A program made the position numbers and the translations under genes. Below the pieces are notes generated by a model, which was not told the DNA's origin, did not search any database, and saw only the letters and a program-made list of their open reading frames with translations. Shown one piece after another: positions 45,705 through 61,667 of a DNA stretch of 64,000 nt; position 1 is the first letter of the stretch; the number at the start of each line of letters is the position of its first letter. Source of the DNA: Paramecium octaurelia (Eukaryota > Ciliophora > Oligohymenophorea > Peniculida > Parameciidae); contig CAJJDP010000115.1 of NCBI GenBank assembly GCA_905182995.1, positions 234,765-298,764 of the forward strand, in the 5' to 3' direction.

Positions 45705-48451
45705 ATGTTAGAGTGTCGTCAAAATAACATCTAAGTTATAGTAAGAGTAAAGCCTGAATCAGGTTGTATTTAGGTGGATGAGTGCGATTCGACCGCATTA
45801 TCAATATCGAACAAGCAGTATCATTACGATCATGTGATTCCTCCAAGGGCTTCATAATAGGATGTATTTACATTGATAGGTCAACCACTGATTAACAATG
45901 CTTTATAAGGTTATAATGGGTGTGTCTTCGCTTATGGTTAGACTGGAAGTGGTAAAACTCACACCTTAATTGGTAACAATGATGGATTGCTTCCACAATG
46001 TCTACAATACATTTTTGCTTGTTCTATTGAGGATCACAATGTCATCATCAAAGGTTCTTATCTAGAGATCTACAACGAGTAGATATTTGATTTGCTTTCA
46101 TCATCTTCAACTTCTTTGCAAATAAGAGAGGATCCAAAGAAGGGGATTTATGTCGAAAATTTGAATGCAGCTGTCATTTCTAATTATGATGAAGCGATAG
46201 CCTTGTTGAGAAAGGGCAATTCTAATAGACACATCGCAGCTACCAAGATGAATAGTGAAAGTTCAAGAAGTCATGCTGTCTTTTTGATTCAATATTCTAC
46301 TTCGATTTAATAAGAAAAATGTGAAGTGCATTTATATTCAAAAATGTACTTTGTTGATTTGGCTGGGTCTGAGCGTTAGAAAACGGCGTAAACAGAAGGA
46401 CAAAGATTGAAGGAAACACAAGCAATAAATAAAAGTTTAACTCAACTTGGATTGGTCATTTATGCAATTGTAGAGAGAGAAAAAGGGAATAATAAAATAC
46501 ATATTCCATTTAGAGATTCTAAACTCACCACTCTTTTGAAAGATTCACTCGGAGGCAATTCTAAGACATTCATGGTGGCAGCTGTTAATCCATTGCACGA
46601 AGAGGAAAGTATTTCAACTTTGAAATTTGCAGAGAGAGTTAAATAAATAAAAGTTAAGGCTCATGTCAATAAAGAGTATTCAGGAGAGGAGATCACTAAG
46701 CTGAATCTTCAAATACAATAACTGAAGGAAGAATTGGTTAAGAAGACTAGAGAACTAGAAAACGTTTAGCCTAGCGATGCCTTGCAATCTTAATTACACA
46801 TGTAATTTGATGAAATTTAGAAATTACTTCAACAGATTCACCAAAGTGCTATGCAGATGGAATTTGAAACTGTTGAGGGACTATTGTAGGAGTATGCTGA
46901 AAAGAAGAGTTATATCGTGTAGATTTTGAAGTCATTAAATTTATCATTTAAAGAAGAGGAAACTAATAATTATCAGACAATGAACGAAAACATCGAATAT
47001 TAGAATAAATTGAAGATCCAATTGTTATAATAAGAAGATGTAATTTATAAATTACAAAAAAAGAAAAAGGAATTGGAACAAAGCATCGTTGATCAATAAT
47101 AGGCTCATAAGACTATTCTTGCTTCTACTTAAAAGGGTTTTGAGGATCAGATTAAAATGAAGGATTATCTCTATGATTAAATCAAAGAGGATTTAGATTA
47201 AATGGAGGTCTCTAAATTATCATTGTAACATCAACATGATAAATTAAAGGAAGAAGTTCAACAATATATTGATAAAATCGAACAAATGTAGATTCAATTA
47301 TTTCAAAATGAATAGCATCAATCTACTATTTATGAGGAGAAGAATCAAAACATATAAAAACTAGATTAAGATTTATAAAAGTAGATCGAGTATAATTCTT
47401 AATTGAGATTATAACTAGAATAAATTCATGTAGAAATCTACTAAAACAATTAGTAATTTTAAGCAGAAACAAATCTATTGAATGCTTAAATTGAATAATA
47501 ACAACTAGAAATTAATAGATTGATGGAATGGGTCTAGAAATTAGAGGCTGAAAATATGAACATTAAATCCAATAATGATTTCAAAAGAGAATATGATTAA
47601 TTGACATAACAATATTCTAATCTGAAAACGTAGTAATCACATTTAGAATAAGAGCTGAAATCATTGTAAACTGAGAATTAGTATAACTTAAGTGTTATTG
47701 AGAATTTGGAGATGTCAATTAAATCTTTTGAATTATTCGAGGATAATTTGAAGTAGGAAAATCAATTATATAGAAATACCATCCTTGAATTATAAGAGTA
47801 GCTTGATTAGAAATAAGAAATATTCTTAAACATCTAAAAATCATTTAAAATAGAAAATTGTGAAAATATAATTAATGAATTGAACAACAAAACCAATTAA
47901 CTTTACAGAAATGAATAGAAATTAAGATAAGAAATATCGTAATTGAAGTCCGAATAATAATTGTACATCTAAAAATTACAAATTAGAGATTAGACCATAT
48001 CAGATTTACAAAATGAATTATAAGATTTACAGAAAACTCATAGAACTAGCGAAGTGCAAAAATAAATAGAATAAAATGAAAAAAGCTAAAGTCAAAGGTA
48101 ATTGGAATAAAAGATAGCATCCTTGAAATTAGAGTATGAGAAGATAAACAAATCTAAAAATGCATTATTAGTGGAATATACAAAATTAGAGAACAACTAA
48201 AAGGAATTTGAGACATTTTTACTAATTCTGGAGAAGAAACTCTAAGATTATGTGTCCAACACCTTTAGAAAAAATAGAGTGATGAGTTAAGAATAATAAA
48301 TTTTATATTTGAAAACTACATAAATCAAGCAATCCAAATTTGTGATCATTGAGGCTTTGGTTGATATAGTCATAGTAATAAATTATAATAAATTTAGTTA
48401 GATACAATTGATAGGTAAATCAGAACCTTTTCTTAGATAAGAATAAATTGA
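45705..48451 (+). CDS. Kinesin with N-terminal motor and long coiled coil
   Basis: 907 residues. The motor is residues ~5-315: [61 protein letters not shown] and [14 protein letters not shown] neck ([13 protein letters not shown]). A Gln/Glu-rich coiled coil fills ~330-860. One intron of 23 nt close to the 3' end (near 48385) brings the frame to TGA at 48449; read without it the frame would run to 48671 into the next gene. The order fits plus-end kinesins such as kinesin-5/-7/-10/-15-like; subfamily unsettled. Transport along ciliary or cortical microtubules is the likely role. Confidence 0.9.
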
Positions 48452-48640
48452 ATGTTTATAGTTTCATAAATTAATTTTGATTTTAATAAAAGAATTATTT
48501 TATTAATGTAATTTCTATCTATCATTCTCTATATATTTTTAATTATTATCGAAATAATAGAGAGTATAATACTATTTTGATAATTGTTCATTACATAAAC
48601 TTTTATATATTTAATTTACATTAAAAATAATATTTGAAGA

Positions 48641-49318
48641 ATGTTTTACTATAGTTCTCCCAACAATATGAATTACCACCACCTGGTGCTTGAAGTAGCT
48701 TTAAAATAGAACACCACTCTTATTTTAACTAGCGAATGTCCTTCCCATTTTTAGTCTTGTTTATTGAAATAAGGAATAAAGATGGATGATTTAATTAAGC
48801 AATAAAAACTACAGTAAGATTAATTTTTATACAGAATCATAGATCTATTCACATAAAACTCTTTGTGGCAGGAAGAAGAATTACCTCTAACTGAGACAGC
48901 TCCTAAATTATGGTCAGACCCATAACCTTATTAAAAGGATCTGGCGAATTATTTATTGAGCTAAGTTAAGTAGAGAGTTGTCATTTTGGAAAACCTGTCC
49001 TTCTTTGAAATAATGTGCAATGAAAGAAAACTTAAACCTTTAAAAATTATAGAAGAATTATTATCAAAATGTGATTAATTGCATATTTTTGGTTCTAAAT
49101 AACCATTAAGTTAAGAAAGCGTGTCTCTCATCAATTTTATCATAAAGCATTCAATAAGTGTGACAAGTTTATTACCTAATCAATCTGGATTCTCAAAAGA
49201 TATTGATGGATAAATGATTGTGGAAACAAGACATGATGGAGGGATATGCTTTGAAAAATCAATATACAGTTTAGATTAGAATAAAGTTAATTATTTGAGT
49301 GCGTTGAAAATGATATGA
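48641..49318 (+). CDS. Unrecognised 225-residue protein
   Basis: Single exon, MFYYSSPNNMNYHHLVLEVA start, exactly 226 codons. It contains RVVILENLSFFEIMCNERK and SLINFIIKHSISVTSLLPN, mixed helix and strand, no membrane segments and no motif I can name. Composition is like a folded soluble protein. It starts 189 bp after the kinesin stop. Confidence 0.65.
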
Positions 49319-49334
49319 ATATCAACAAAATTAT

Positions 49335-49931
49335 TCATTTATTCAAACTTTAGGCTTTTTCTTACAGTTCTTTTTTAGGAGAAATAAAGTAGCATGTTTT
49401 ATTGGTTCTTTTTATTTTTTCTTTTATTTATTCAATATGTTTATTAACTCTTTCCTCTGCCATTTTAGTTTTAAGTGAAGGCCTAGTTTCTATCATCTTT
49501 TAATATTCTTCTTTGAATGATTTTACAAGTGCCCCAATTTTAGTTTAGTTATTAATTAAATTATGATCATATCTTTTTGACGTTGTTTAACCACTTTTGC
49601 TCCTTTTGATTCTAGTTTCTTCTTTGCAAAAGTTCAAACAATTTTTAAGCAATTAATACAAATCTTTACCTAATTAAGTTTGTTTATTGTAGGACTTTAA
49701 TAACATTTTTTCACAAAAGAGATAATTTTTCTTATCTGTGTTTCCTTAGAGAATTCTATTGATTGCTTGTTAAAAATTCAATTTGGCAGCAGACCAATCA
49801 TCTTCAATTTAATTGGTTCCTAAATAAAGTAAAGCCTTAGTATAATTATAAACATCAGAAGTAGGTTTGAGTATAGGTGGGATTTTCTAGTAGATTTGTT
49901 ACGATTATGCCTAAATGAATTCACATCTCAT
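49335..49931 (-). CDS. Unrecognised helical protein
   Basis: 198 residues, no intron, exactly 199 codons. It reads as a helical, basic protein: KALLYLGTNQIEDDWSAAKL, LYQLLKNCLNFCKEETRIKR, and a coiled-coil C-terminal half (MAEERVNKHIEQIKEKIKRT). The first half resembles a tetratricopeptide pair but too weakly to call. It is convergent with the gene at 48641 (16 bp between stops). Confidence 0.62.
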
Positions 49932-50144
49932 TAAGGAAAATAAAATTATGAATAGTTATTAGAAGCAACAAAATAAATTATAAAATTTATTATTTATTAT
50001 GATATTTAATTATCATTTAGAATTGTAAATTTAATTAAAATAATAAGTTTGATTAAAGATGTTTAGTAGAATATTATAGAAATTCTGCTTATATAAAACT
50101 GAATTACTTGCAATTAATATATGTTATTGTAGAAATAGTATCTA

Positions 50145-53100
50145 TCATTAAAGCAGAAACTCATTTTAATGAATTTTATTAAATGAATGTCCTTGCACTT
50201 AAATTTATGTTCCAAAAGTAGGTCTTTTGGGATGAAAACCTATAATATCTTATGTTGCTGTATTCCGTTTACTGGGAATTCTTGTCTATTTAGGAGATTT
50301 TGAAGAATGTCCTTTTTTTATATCTGTAGTCTACAATAGTGGCTCATCTCTAAAATGAATGGGAATATATTATTACATAAGTTTCAGTTTTCTTTTGATT
50401 CTTAAAGCTTTATTCATAGCCAAATTATTGAATGTATATAATGAAAAAATGTTTCCGAAATTTTTCCTCTTATCCATATTTAATTTTAGAGTCCTTATAG
50501 CTCTGGCTACTACAACTTTAGGATTATTCCAACTAAAATAGTATTAGAAATTCTTTAAAGCTTCAAATTCTTCTAATTCCATTGATACATATTACTCATC
50601 GTAGAGAGGAATAGACAATTCTTAGTTTTACGTATGAGTATGGTTATCTTAGACTTTAGTTTTAAGGGTTTTGGCAGTTTTACTTCTGTTTGTTTTTGTG
50701 GTTCTTCTTCTTAATTAATCTCTTTTATCGACAGACTAAGTGGAAGGATATAAGGGAATTTCTTAAGACATTTCCCTAATTTCTTTTAATTTAGGTTTTC
50801 TAATGGGATTCTGATTCTAAACCGATTGTCCTCTATCTCTCACGTCAACCTGAGTTTAGGAAGAGAATGGTTTGTAAGAGTCCTCCTTTTTCTATTTGCG
50901 AACTAGAGTAATCTTCTTACCCGGAGTTCTAGCCGTTTCAGCTGGATTAGGCAATCCAAGGGAATCATTTTTCATTGAAAATTTATAATCTTCTAATTTT
51001 TAAAGATTGGATTAAGATTCTGAAATCTACTCCTCTTAAATGGATACAAGTCTATTGTGAAGAGATTCACTGACGCCAAATCCAGCAGTTTAAATGGTTT
51101 ATTTAACTTACTTAACTCTTGGTTTGTTGGGACTGACACTATCTTTTGAGCTATCGCTTTCTTAAATTGGTTATAGATGATTGTCTTATGAATAGCTTCT
51201 GTTTTGGGATTGCTATCTAGAGATTTTGGACAAGCTTTTAGTAAGAGAGGCTAAAAATACTAAGATAAAGTACAATATTCTTAAGGAGATATATCTTATT
51301 CATTATCATCATACGACACATCTAACTCATCTTCCATGACTGTTACATTGTCTAAGACTTATTTGGTTTGGAAATCCCTGATTAATACCATTGTTTTTTT
51401 GCATTCTTTGAGAGTTTCAAACTTTTTGCGTTCCATTTTCCTCTGGTAATTTTGATTCCTCTCCTGCAAAATTGGGAAGTATTCTTTTTTTAGGACTCGT
51501 TCTTGATCTGCCACATAATGCAAGACTGGACAATCTTTAATGAGATGTGTGAACTTTTAACAAGAATAGCAACTTAGTTTGGATGGTTGGTAATTACTGG
51601 AGAGTAGAATGCTATCTCTTACTTCACAAAATCTTTCCTGTTAGATAATATTATGCTATTTACCAAATCAAGGGGGGTTTATGCCAATACAATCAGTAAT
51701 TATTGTCTGGATATTTTGTAGGCTCTTGAAAATCCAATGCTTTTTGCTGATGCAGTTCTATTCATACCTGTAAAAAATGAATACTCACCAAAGGATTATC
51801 CCTTTGTGAGATATGATAGAGCTCTTGTGTTGCTTCCTTAGTTATCATCTTAAAATTATATACATACTGTGCCTTTGGTTATTATATATAATGCAGCATC
51901 ATCACAAATACCTTATTGTAATATTTAATCTTCAGGTGAAAACCTAACCTCTTCGATTTGAAGAGACAACTGTTTCAAGACCTTTTGAGAGAACTTGGTC
52001 AAGACTTTATTAGTTTTCATCACATTGTAACGTATTTCGAAATTGAGTTCTTCCTAAAGACTACTTGACAATTTTGTGGTAATCTGCGAAACCTCTTCAT
52101 CGTTGATTTCTTGTTCCTCTTGAAATATATAATCGTAGTAGTTCCGAATACGCGATTGCAATTCAATCTTAATTTGATTCTTAACCAAATATTAGTTCAA
52201 TAAGTTGATGCTTTTTTTGTATAACACTTATCTGGAATTTAGATTACTTAGCATTAACCCAATAGAGTTGAAGGAGAAGGCAAAGACTCCACACGCTAAA
52301 AACATACTAAGATTCGCACAGATTCTTTCTGCATTGTTTTAAGGAGTCAAATCGCCATATCCCACAGTAATCATAGTTTGTACTGCCCAATAGAATGCAT
52401 AATTGTACACAGAAAACATATCAGGCTCTTTCACATATTCATCTATCCAAGTTTATCGATAACCCTATTGATAAAATGCAACTCCATGCCATAAACAAGC
52501 GAACAAATGTCCTACATACAAAACCATAAAAAGCAGTTTAATTAATTCAATAAAATCTTAGTAAGAATTGGTGAAATTGAAAAACCTAAAATAATTAAGG
52601 TGTAATTTACTCTTCTAATTTATGCACTCTACCTTACAATTTAAATAATCGGCAACAATAGTATATGCAGTAGGGACACAATTGCCAACCCAATTTCTCA
52701 CTTGACGTGTCTATCTCGAATTCTATTGCAATCAAAAGGGCACCGAAAGAGAACTACATTAATTACATTTAGTATCTATACCAAATCATAAACTGCTTGT
52801 CCTTCCAAATAGTTCATAAATATTTTCCGTCTTGATTTTATGATCACTCCCTTCTCTATATATGACGTATTTATCACTATTAAGGCATCTATTATTATTG
52901 TGATTAGAAAATAGTTCTCTACATTCTTAACTGTTACTCCTGCAAAAACTACTTGTTGATATGTGATCCCAAAAGAAATGTTGAATGGAGTCCAAAAAAA
53001 CACTGTTATTATAGTCAAAATGTGAATGATTTGCCATCCTATTACTAAATAACTGCTTTAATCCAGAATTGGAAAGAATCTTAAACGTTTGCAGATCGTA

Positions 53101-53648
53101 CTTAACCAATGTTTTGAAGATCTGTTGTGCTAATAAATGTACCGAAGATCATCCATTAGGGTGTTTTGAAATTGAGAAAAATGGGATGGCTTCTTAATAT
53201 AAGACTTTTGCAACATGTTTTCAATAAATCGGTTTGTATAACTTTTTGCAATCACAGCTTTTAAAAAATTTTTCATTATGTCCTTCTATGTTGAATTTGT
53301 TTGAGAGAGATCCTTGAAATCCTTGGTGTCCTTCTACAATTCCGGCTTCTATGTGGAAAACAAAGGGTTTTCTTCAATTATTGAATCAGGTGGTGATAAC
53401 TACAGTATTCTCGGAACTTTATTAACATCAGGTTATTATGGGAGAGCATTATCAATAAATTAACTTCCGACCGTTGGTGGTTTTACAGTATGATCCCCCT
53501 CATCTAGGGGATCTATTTTGCATGTAAATCGAGATGGACCTCTAAATTATTTATTATTTGAATCCTCTAAATTACTGATTATTCTGCTACCATGATTGTG
53601 CTCCTGATTGTAACTATATTCATACTCAAGAAAGAAATCAGAACTCAT
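50145..53648 (-). CDS. Voltage-gated K+ channel with cyclic-nucleotide-binding domain (EAG/HCN-type)
   Basis: About 1150 residues; some introns unplaced (one of 23 nt near 52620). N-terminal ~200 residues are soluble, then six membrane helices: VFFWTPFNISFGITY after S1, later KLLFMVLYVGHLFACLWHG (S5) and the pore helix with filter TVGYGDLTP, a K+-selective signature. After S6 there is a C-linker and a cNBD (LYIITKGTVCIQFQ, KGQSFGEYSFFTG, RTASAKSIGFSRAYKI). The long Gln- and Ser-rich tail of ~400 residues is typical of ciliate channels. Ciliates carry hundreds of such channels that shape membrane excitability and swimming. Cyclic-nucleotide binding itself is not certain, since the cNBD lacks a clear Arg in the phosphate cassette. 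Confidence 0.9.
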
Positions 53649-54307
53649 TAATTAATTTATATAACTAAATACTCAAATTAAAATCTCATACACTTTTTAA
53701 TTATTTCTAGCCTAACTCATTTGTACATCATTAATTATGGAAATAAACCACAAGAATCTCATATCAGAATAATCAGACTCATATTCAATGAGAAATATAT
53801 TTTTTTTTTAATTTCAACTCTCCTATTTACCCAGCTTAAAATAGGGAATCAAATTTAATTAGCAATTCAATATATCGGGAGATTATTTATTTGAAATTAT
53901 GTTAAACATTCCCTCGTTTTGTTATAATTTTATTTTGAACACATGATTTAATTGTAACATAAATTAAATACATCATAATTGCAAATTTGCCTAATTTCAT
54001 ATAAATTGCTCCTTATTAATTGATGGTTCTATTTGATAAAAGCATCCAAAATTTTATCTATTATTCAACAAATTAGCATTTTTAGTATTTACTTATTTTT
54101 TTCATTGAAAATTTTCACATCTCATATAATAGTTAATTATATATATAAAATAAATTAAAATTATAGATTAAAATCTTAATCTAGACTTTCCCATTTCTCT
54201 AATCCCAAGAGACTATTAACTTTTTATGCACTCATTCTTCAAGTTTCCTCTAATACATATAATTGCATTACATTTAACATCCAACACACACGATCAATTT
54301 TATTAAA
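53649..54307. other. AT-rich intergenic region
   Basis: No coding frame; it contains the upstream flank of the channel gene. Its last bases (from 54141) belong to the duplicated segment. Confidence 0.5.
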
Positions 54308-54673
54308 ATGTCCTACAAAAAATCAGTCATACTTACGCTAGACAACTTTTTGAACGTATGCAAGAAGGAAGAATATCATTTGAAATATAGAATATTTCAA
54401 TATATAGTATATTTAAAATTATACTGTGATGAAGAAAAAATTATAAAGGACATTTATAATATCTTTTAAATTACACTCAAGTCGATTAGTTACAATATAA
54501 ATTCAAATTTGCTTTTCTACAAAGGCATAGGAATACAAAGGTTTTCTGTGGGAAAAAAGTTTAGAAATAAGCAATTTTCATTAACAATATATTTCCTAAA
54601 ATCATTTAAACTCTTGTAGGTTTCATCTATTCTAACCCTACCCTTTCTATTTATTTAGGATTTTAGGATTTGA
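54308..54673 (+). CDS. Small protein, unrecognised (copy 1)
   Basis: 121 codons without intron, MSYKKSVILTLDNFLNVCKK start. It reads like a folded helical protein, with FRNKQFSLTIYFLKSFKLLQ near the end and no named motif. Neighbour on the opposite strand at 54848. Probably the same gene as 55659-56024. Confidence 0.5.
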
Positions 54674-54847
54674 AAACAAGCTGTTAATATTATTCATTAA
54701 TCAAAATAAAATCATTTAAACTTCGAACAAATTAAAGATTGTCTCCTCATATTCGAGATTGGTTGAAAAGACTCTTAATTCTAGTGTAGGGGAGAATGTT
54801 AAGGATGTATACTTATATTATTTAAATAATAAAAAATGAAAAATTGT

Positions 54848-55377
54848 TCAACTATCCCTAAATAATTTTAAGATTGCATTTCTGTATTCTAGGTGCCATT
54901 GAGGATCCTTGATCTTAGAATTAAACACGTAGGCGATATACTGTTTCTTAATAAAATACCAGCTATAATTTTAATATATATTAAATACCATATTTGCCTA
55001 AAACATTGATGAAGAGAGTTGACTTCTGGGTTTTTATGTGGTTTGACAAGTCTCATGAGTGAAGGGAGGTTCAGAATATTTTTATTTTTCTTAATGAAAG
55101 AAAGGAATGATTTAAGGTTACATTAGATGAGATCATTGTAGTATCCTTTAAGAATTTGTTAGGTAATGACCTTTGAAATATTTTTTGGTATGTTTTTGGA
55201 CTTAATAGATTGGCTTAGCCTAGGAGCAGACTTTTTGATGGGGAGTTTTGTCAAAACCATCTTCCTCATCTCGACTTTCCAATTGATTCTCCTTTAACTT
55301 GTTAAAGGTGTATCACAACTATCGTTATTTTTGTTAAGAATAGCAAGATTATCTTCCAATGATTGTGTAACACTCAT
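54848..55377 (-). CDS. Small basic protein, unrecognised (copy 1)
   Basis: 167 residues with one 26-nt intron near 54980, exactly 168 codons. Starts MSVTQSLEDNLAILNKNN; basic middle (MRKMVLTKLPIKKSAPRL, SIKSKNIPKNISK), C-terminal part NSKIKDPQWHLEYRNAILKL ending in FRDS. No family recognised. Possibly nuclear by composition. Confidence 0.6.
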
Positions 55378-55658
55378 GCTCTATTTTATTATTTAATTAT
55401 AATAATCAAAATTATGCGAGGCCTATTAATACCCTTATCGTTTGGTGTTATAAAGTATTGGTTGGTTACATGAAAACATTAAAATTCTCGNATATATAAA
55501 ATAAATTAAAATTATAGATTAAAATCTTAATCTAGACTTTCCCATTTCTCTAATCCCAAGAGACTATTAACTTTTTATGCACTCATTCTTCAAGTTTCCT
55601 CTAATACATATAATTGCATTACATTTAACATCCAACACACACGATCAATTTTATTAAA

Positions 55659-56024
55659 ATGTCCTACAAAAAATCAGTCATACTTACGCTAGACAACTTT
55701 TTGAACGTATGCAAGAAGGAAGAATATCATTTGAAATATAGAATATTTCAATATATAGTATATTTAAAATTATACTGTGATGAAGAAAAAATTATAAAGG
55801 ACATTTATAATATCTTTTAAATTACACTCAAGTCGATTAGTTACAATATAAATTCAAATTTGCTTTTCTACAAAGGCATAGGAATACAAAGGTTTTCTGT
55901 GGGAAAAAAGTTTAGAAATAAGCAATTTTCATTAACAATATATTTCCTAAAATCATTTAAACTCTTGTAGGTTTCATCTATTCTAACCCTACCCTTTCTA
56001 TTTATTTAGGATTTTAGGATTTGA
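55659..56024 (+). CDS. Small protein, second copy from duplicated segment
   Basis: Same sequence as 54308-54673, offset 1351. Likely an assembly duplicate rather than a paralogue. Confidence 0.45.
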
Positions 56025-56198
56025 AAACAAGCTGTTAATATTATTCATTAATCAAAATAAAATCATTTAAACTTCGAACAAATTAAAGATTGTCTCCTCA
56101 TATTCGAGATTGGTTGAAAAGACTCTTAATTCTAGTGTAGGGGAGAATGTTAAGGATGTATACTTATATTATTTAAATAATAAAAAATGAAAAATTGT

Positions 56199-56728
56199 TC
56201 AACTATCCCTAAATAATTTTAAGATTGCATTTCTGTATTCTAGGTGCCATTGAGGATCCTTGATCTTAGAATTAAACACGTAGGCGATATACTGTTTCTT
56301 AATAAAATACCAGCTATAATTTTAATATATATTAAATACCATATTTGCCTAAAACATTGATGAAGAGAGTTGACTTCTGGGTTTTTATGTGGTTTGACAA
56401 GTCTCATGAGTGAAGGGAGGTTCAGAATATTTTTATTTTTCTTAATGAAAGAAAGGAATGATTTAAGGTTACATTAGATGAGATCATTGTAGTATCCTTT
56501 AAGAATTTGTTAGGTAATGACCTTTGAAATATTTTTTGGTATGTTTTTGGACTTAATAGATTGGCTTAGCCTAGGAGCAGACTTTTTGATGGGGAGTTTT
56601 GTCAAAACCATCTTCCTCATCTCGACTTTCCAATTGATTCTCCTTTAACTTGTTAAAGGTGTATCACAACTATCGTTATTTTTGTTAAGAATAGCAAGAT
56701 TATCTTCCAATGATTGTGTAACACTCAT
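56199..56728 (-). CDS. Small basic protein, second copy from duplicated segment
   Basis: Same sequence as 54848-55377, offset 1351. Likely an assembly duplicate rather than a paralogue. Confidence 0.5.
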
Positions 56729-56841
56729 GCTCTATTTTATTATTTAATTATAATAATCAAAATTATGCGAGGCCTATTAATACCCTTATCGTTTGGTGTT
56801 ATAAAGTATTGGTTGGTTACATGAAAACATTAAAATTCTCG

Positions 56842-57548
56842 TTTGTTTTATGGAAAATAAGATGAAAATCGGATTCAATAGACTCTTTGATAACCACATC
56901 ATTATTTTGGGATTTGAAATCCCTATAATTTTAGATTTTTGCAATTATTGAAACTTAACATTTAAATAATATAATGAGAAAAAATTAAGAAAATCAAAAT
57001 TTATTATGCTTGGATGATCTATCAATTAGAATAACAGGGATAGATGAAACAAAATAGATTATAAATTCCGTACTTTATGTTCGTTTGATATTTTGTCATA
57101 ATAATAAAATTCTGAAATCTAAATATTTTATTATCAATATTAATTAAATTATCATATTTTCAAAGTCTCTACAAATTAATGGAAAATGATGGGTAAACAT
57201 CAATGCTTATGATTTATAATATTTTCTTATCTCATTCATCCATAAAATACTTGTTTGTTATTTTTTTGTTGTTGTTTAATTTATTGTAGGGTAATTCAAT
57301 TTAAAATTGGAAAAATCAAACGAAGTGCTTATGTTCAAAATTCGAAGAAAAATGAGTGTAAAGTTTGAGTTTAAAAATATGTTCAATAATTATTGGATGC
57401 AAGACAATACTTTAAAAACAAAGAGATATGAAAAGATGTATTGATTAATTACAGAATTTCTAGAATTAGAACTTTGGAATGCTATATTTACAAAGTTCAT
57501 AATAATTATAAATTTAGTTTATTTATATTTATCAAAATTAGCAAATTT
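56842..57548. other. AT-rich intergenic region
   Basis: No coding frame supported. Upstream flank of the acyltransferase. Confidence 0.5.
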
Positions 57549-58490
57549 ATGGCAATTCCATTCAAATCTATTATTGGAACTTTGCTTTATTAATTGTGGA
57601 TAGTAACGATGGGAATTTCGCTCTATTTAATTTACAGAGCTTTAACACAGGATTATTGGTTGATACCTATCTTATTGGGATTTATTGGATTCTAATCCAA
57701 AGTATAGAAAAGTGATATGTTTGTTCGATTTTTAAAATCACTGGAGATAATGAAATTCTTCAATAAAAATACAATCTAAACGCTTGAAAAAGTTAGAGAT
57801 AAAAATGTGATAGTAAGAATACATTTTAATCTTAGTTTGCTTTTCATCCTCATGGAATCTACAGTTATTCAACCATATCAAATACTCATACAACTGGAAC
57901 ATTCTTTGAAAATATGGTGTTATTGGGATCAAATATGGCATTATTGTTCCCCATAGCTGGATTATTTTTGAAACTCTATGGAATTCAAGGAGCAAATCCT
58001 TAAAATTTTAAGAAATTGTTAACATCTGGAGCTTAGGTAGGATTGTTGCCTGGAGGATTTGAAGAGGCAACGATAACCTCTCCAAAAGAAAACAGAATAT
58101 TTATAAAATAACGAAAAGGATTTATCTATTATGCGATGAAGTATGGCACAATAATATACCCTGTATTTGTATTTGGAGAAAACACTCTTTTCAATACGAT
58201 TGATTGGTTCCTCCCTCTTAGACTTTGGCTGAACAAATTCAAATTAGCAGGAACCGTCTTTTGGAGCAGATTTCTAACAATACCTGTATATATCAAACTA
58301 ATATTGTCCATAGGAACCAAATAGAGAAATTCACACTGTTTGCGGCAGGGGTATTGTGTTGCCTTAAGTTGAGAAGCCTTCCCGTGAAGATGTCGAAAAA
58401 TATCATTAAATTTACATTCAAGCTGTTAAAGATCTTTATGATGAATATGCTCCATTGTATGCAAAGGGCATTCCTTTGAAAATATTTTGA
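57549..58490 (+). CDS. DGAT2: Diacylglycerol acyltransferase, DGAT2/MOGAT family
   Basis: 296 residues; introns of 23 nt near 57810 and 28 nt near 58280 give exactly 297 codons. N-terminal hairpin of two membrane helices (residues ~8-50), then catalytic motif FAFHPHGIYSYSTI, the PGGFEEA signature in LLPGGFEEATI, RKGFIYYAMKYGTIIYPVFV, FGENTLFN, and near the end IHTVCGRGIVLP followed by a helix ending DLYDEYAPLYAKGIPLKIF. This is DGAT2 family order, making triacylglycerol (or wax or monoacylglycerol products) on the ER facing lipid droplets. Length matches the family's ~300-390 residues. Substrate choice cannot be told. Confidence 0.94.
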
Positions 58491-58689
58491 AAATGTACAA
58501 TGTGTATTGAAGAGTATTTAGTAAAATATATTTATATCTGATATATAATTAAATTCAACTATTAATTAAAACGCTCTGCACTATTAGTGTTGAAAATATA
58601 CATGTAGCTCATTGGAATTTGTAGGGAATTAAGTATTATAAGGATTGCATTATTTATATATATATAATTTATAATTAATTAAGGCTGAA

Positions 58690-61166
<2,477 letters not shown>

Positions 61167-61667
61167 TTTTATTTTAAATATATTATTTTTATTCTTCTAT
61201 CAAAATTTTTGAATTTATGGACAAGTGTATGACTTTTAAAATGGTTTAAAGTTGCATATTACTATTTTATTTTCTTTGTATTTTTAATGAAGTATTAATT
61301 AAAATATTATATCAGTAGTTATTCTTACTTTATTGCTTATTACATAAATTAATTGAATTTAATGTTCCATTTCCTCTTTTAAGTTGTTTTCCCCTTCTTA
61401 ATTTTCATCATACTTCTTATATAACTTATTAATCCATATATATTCGTAATCATGATAATCAAAATACTAAACTATTCTGAGTACTTAAAATTCCATCAAT
61501 CTAAGAACTAAGGCATTCCTTGTCTCATGAAATAATTAAATTATCGTTTAGATCAATATATGGATTCCTACAATTTAAATATGTTAAGAAACATTGATAA
61601 ACTTGAAAATTTAATAATCCAATAAATTTAAATACATAAAGTACTTTGATGTAAATAAGAATAAAAA
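61167..61667. other. Intergenic region
   Basis: AT-rich; no coding frame supported. It separates the convergent m-AAA gene and the gene ending at 61668. Confidence 0.5.

Larger units (their letters stand above)
54141..56841. repeat. Direct duplication (1.35 kb) around a single N
   Basis: Bases 54141-55490 recur as 55492-56841 at a constant offset of 1351, with one N at 55491. Both copies agree throughout the parts compared, including both small genes. As at 36360, the copies end exactly at the N, the mark of unmerged overlapping contig ends. Two genes are thereby duplicated in the sequence. Confidence 0.9.

Noticed and set aside
45705-48671. Kinesin reading frame continuing to 48671
   Set aside because: It would overlap the start of the next gene with AT-rich junk residues; a 23-nt GTA...TAG intron gives a natural end at 48451.
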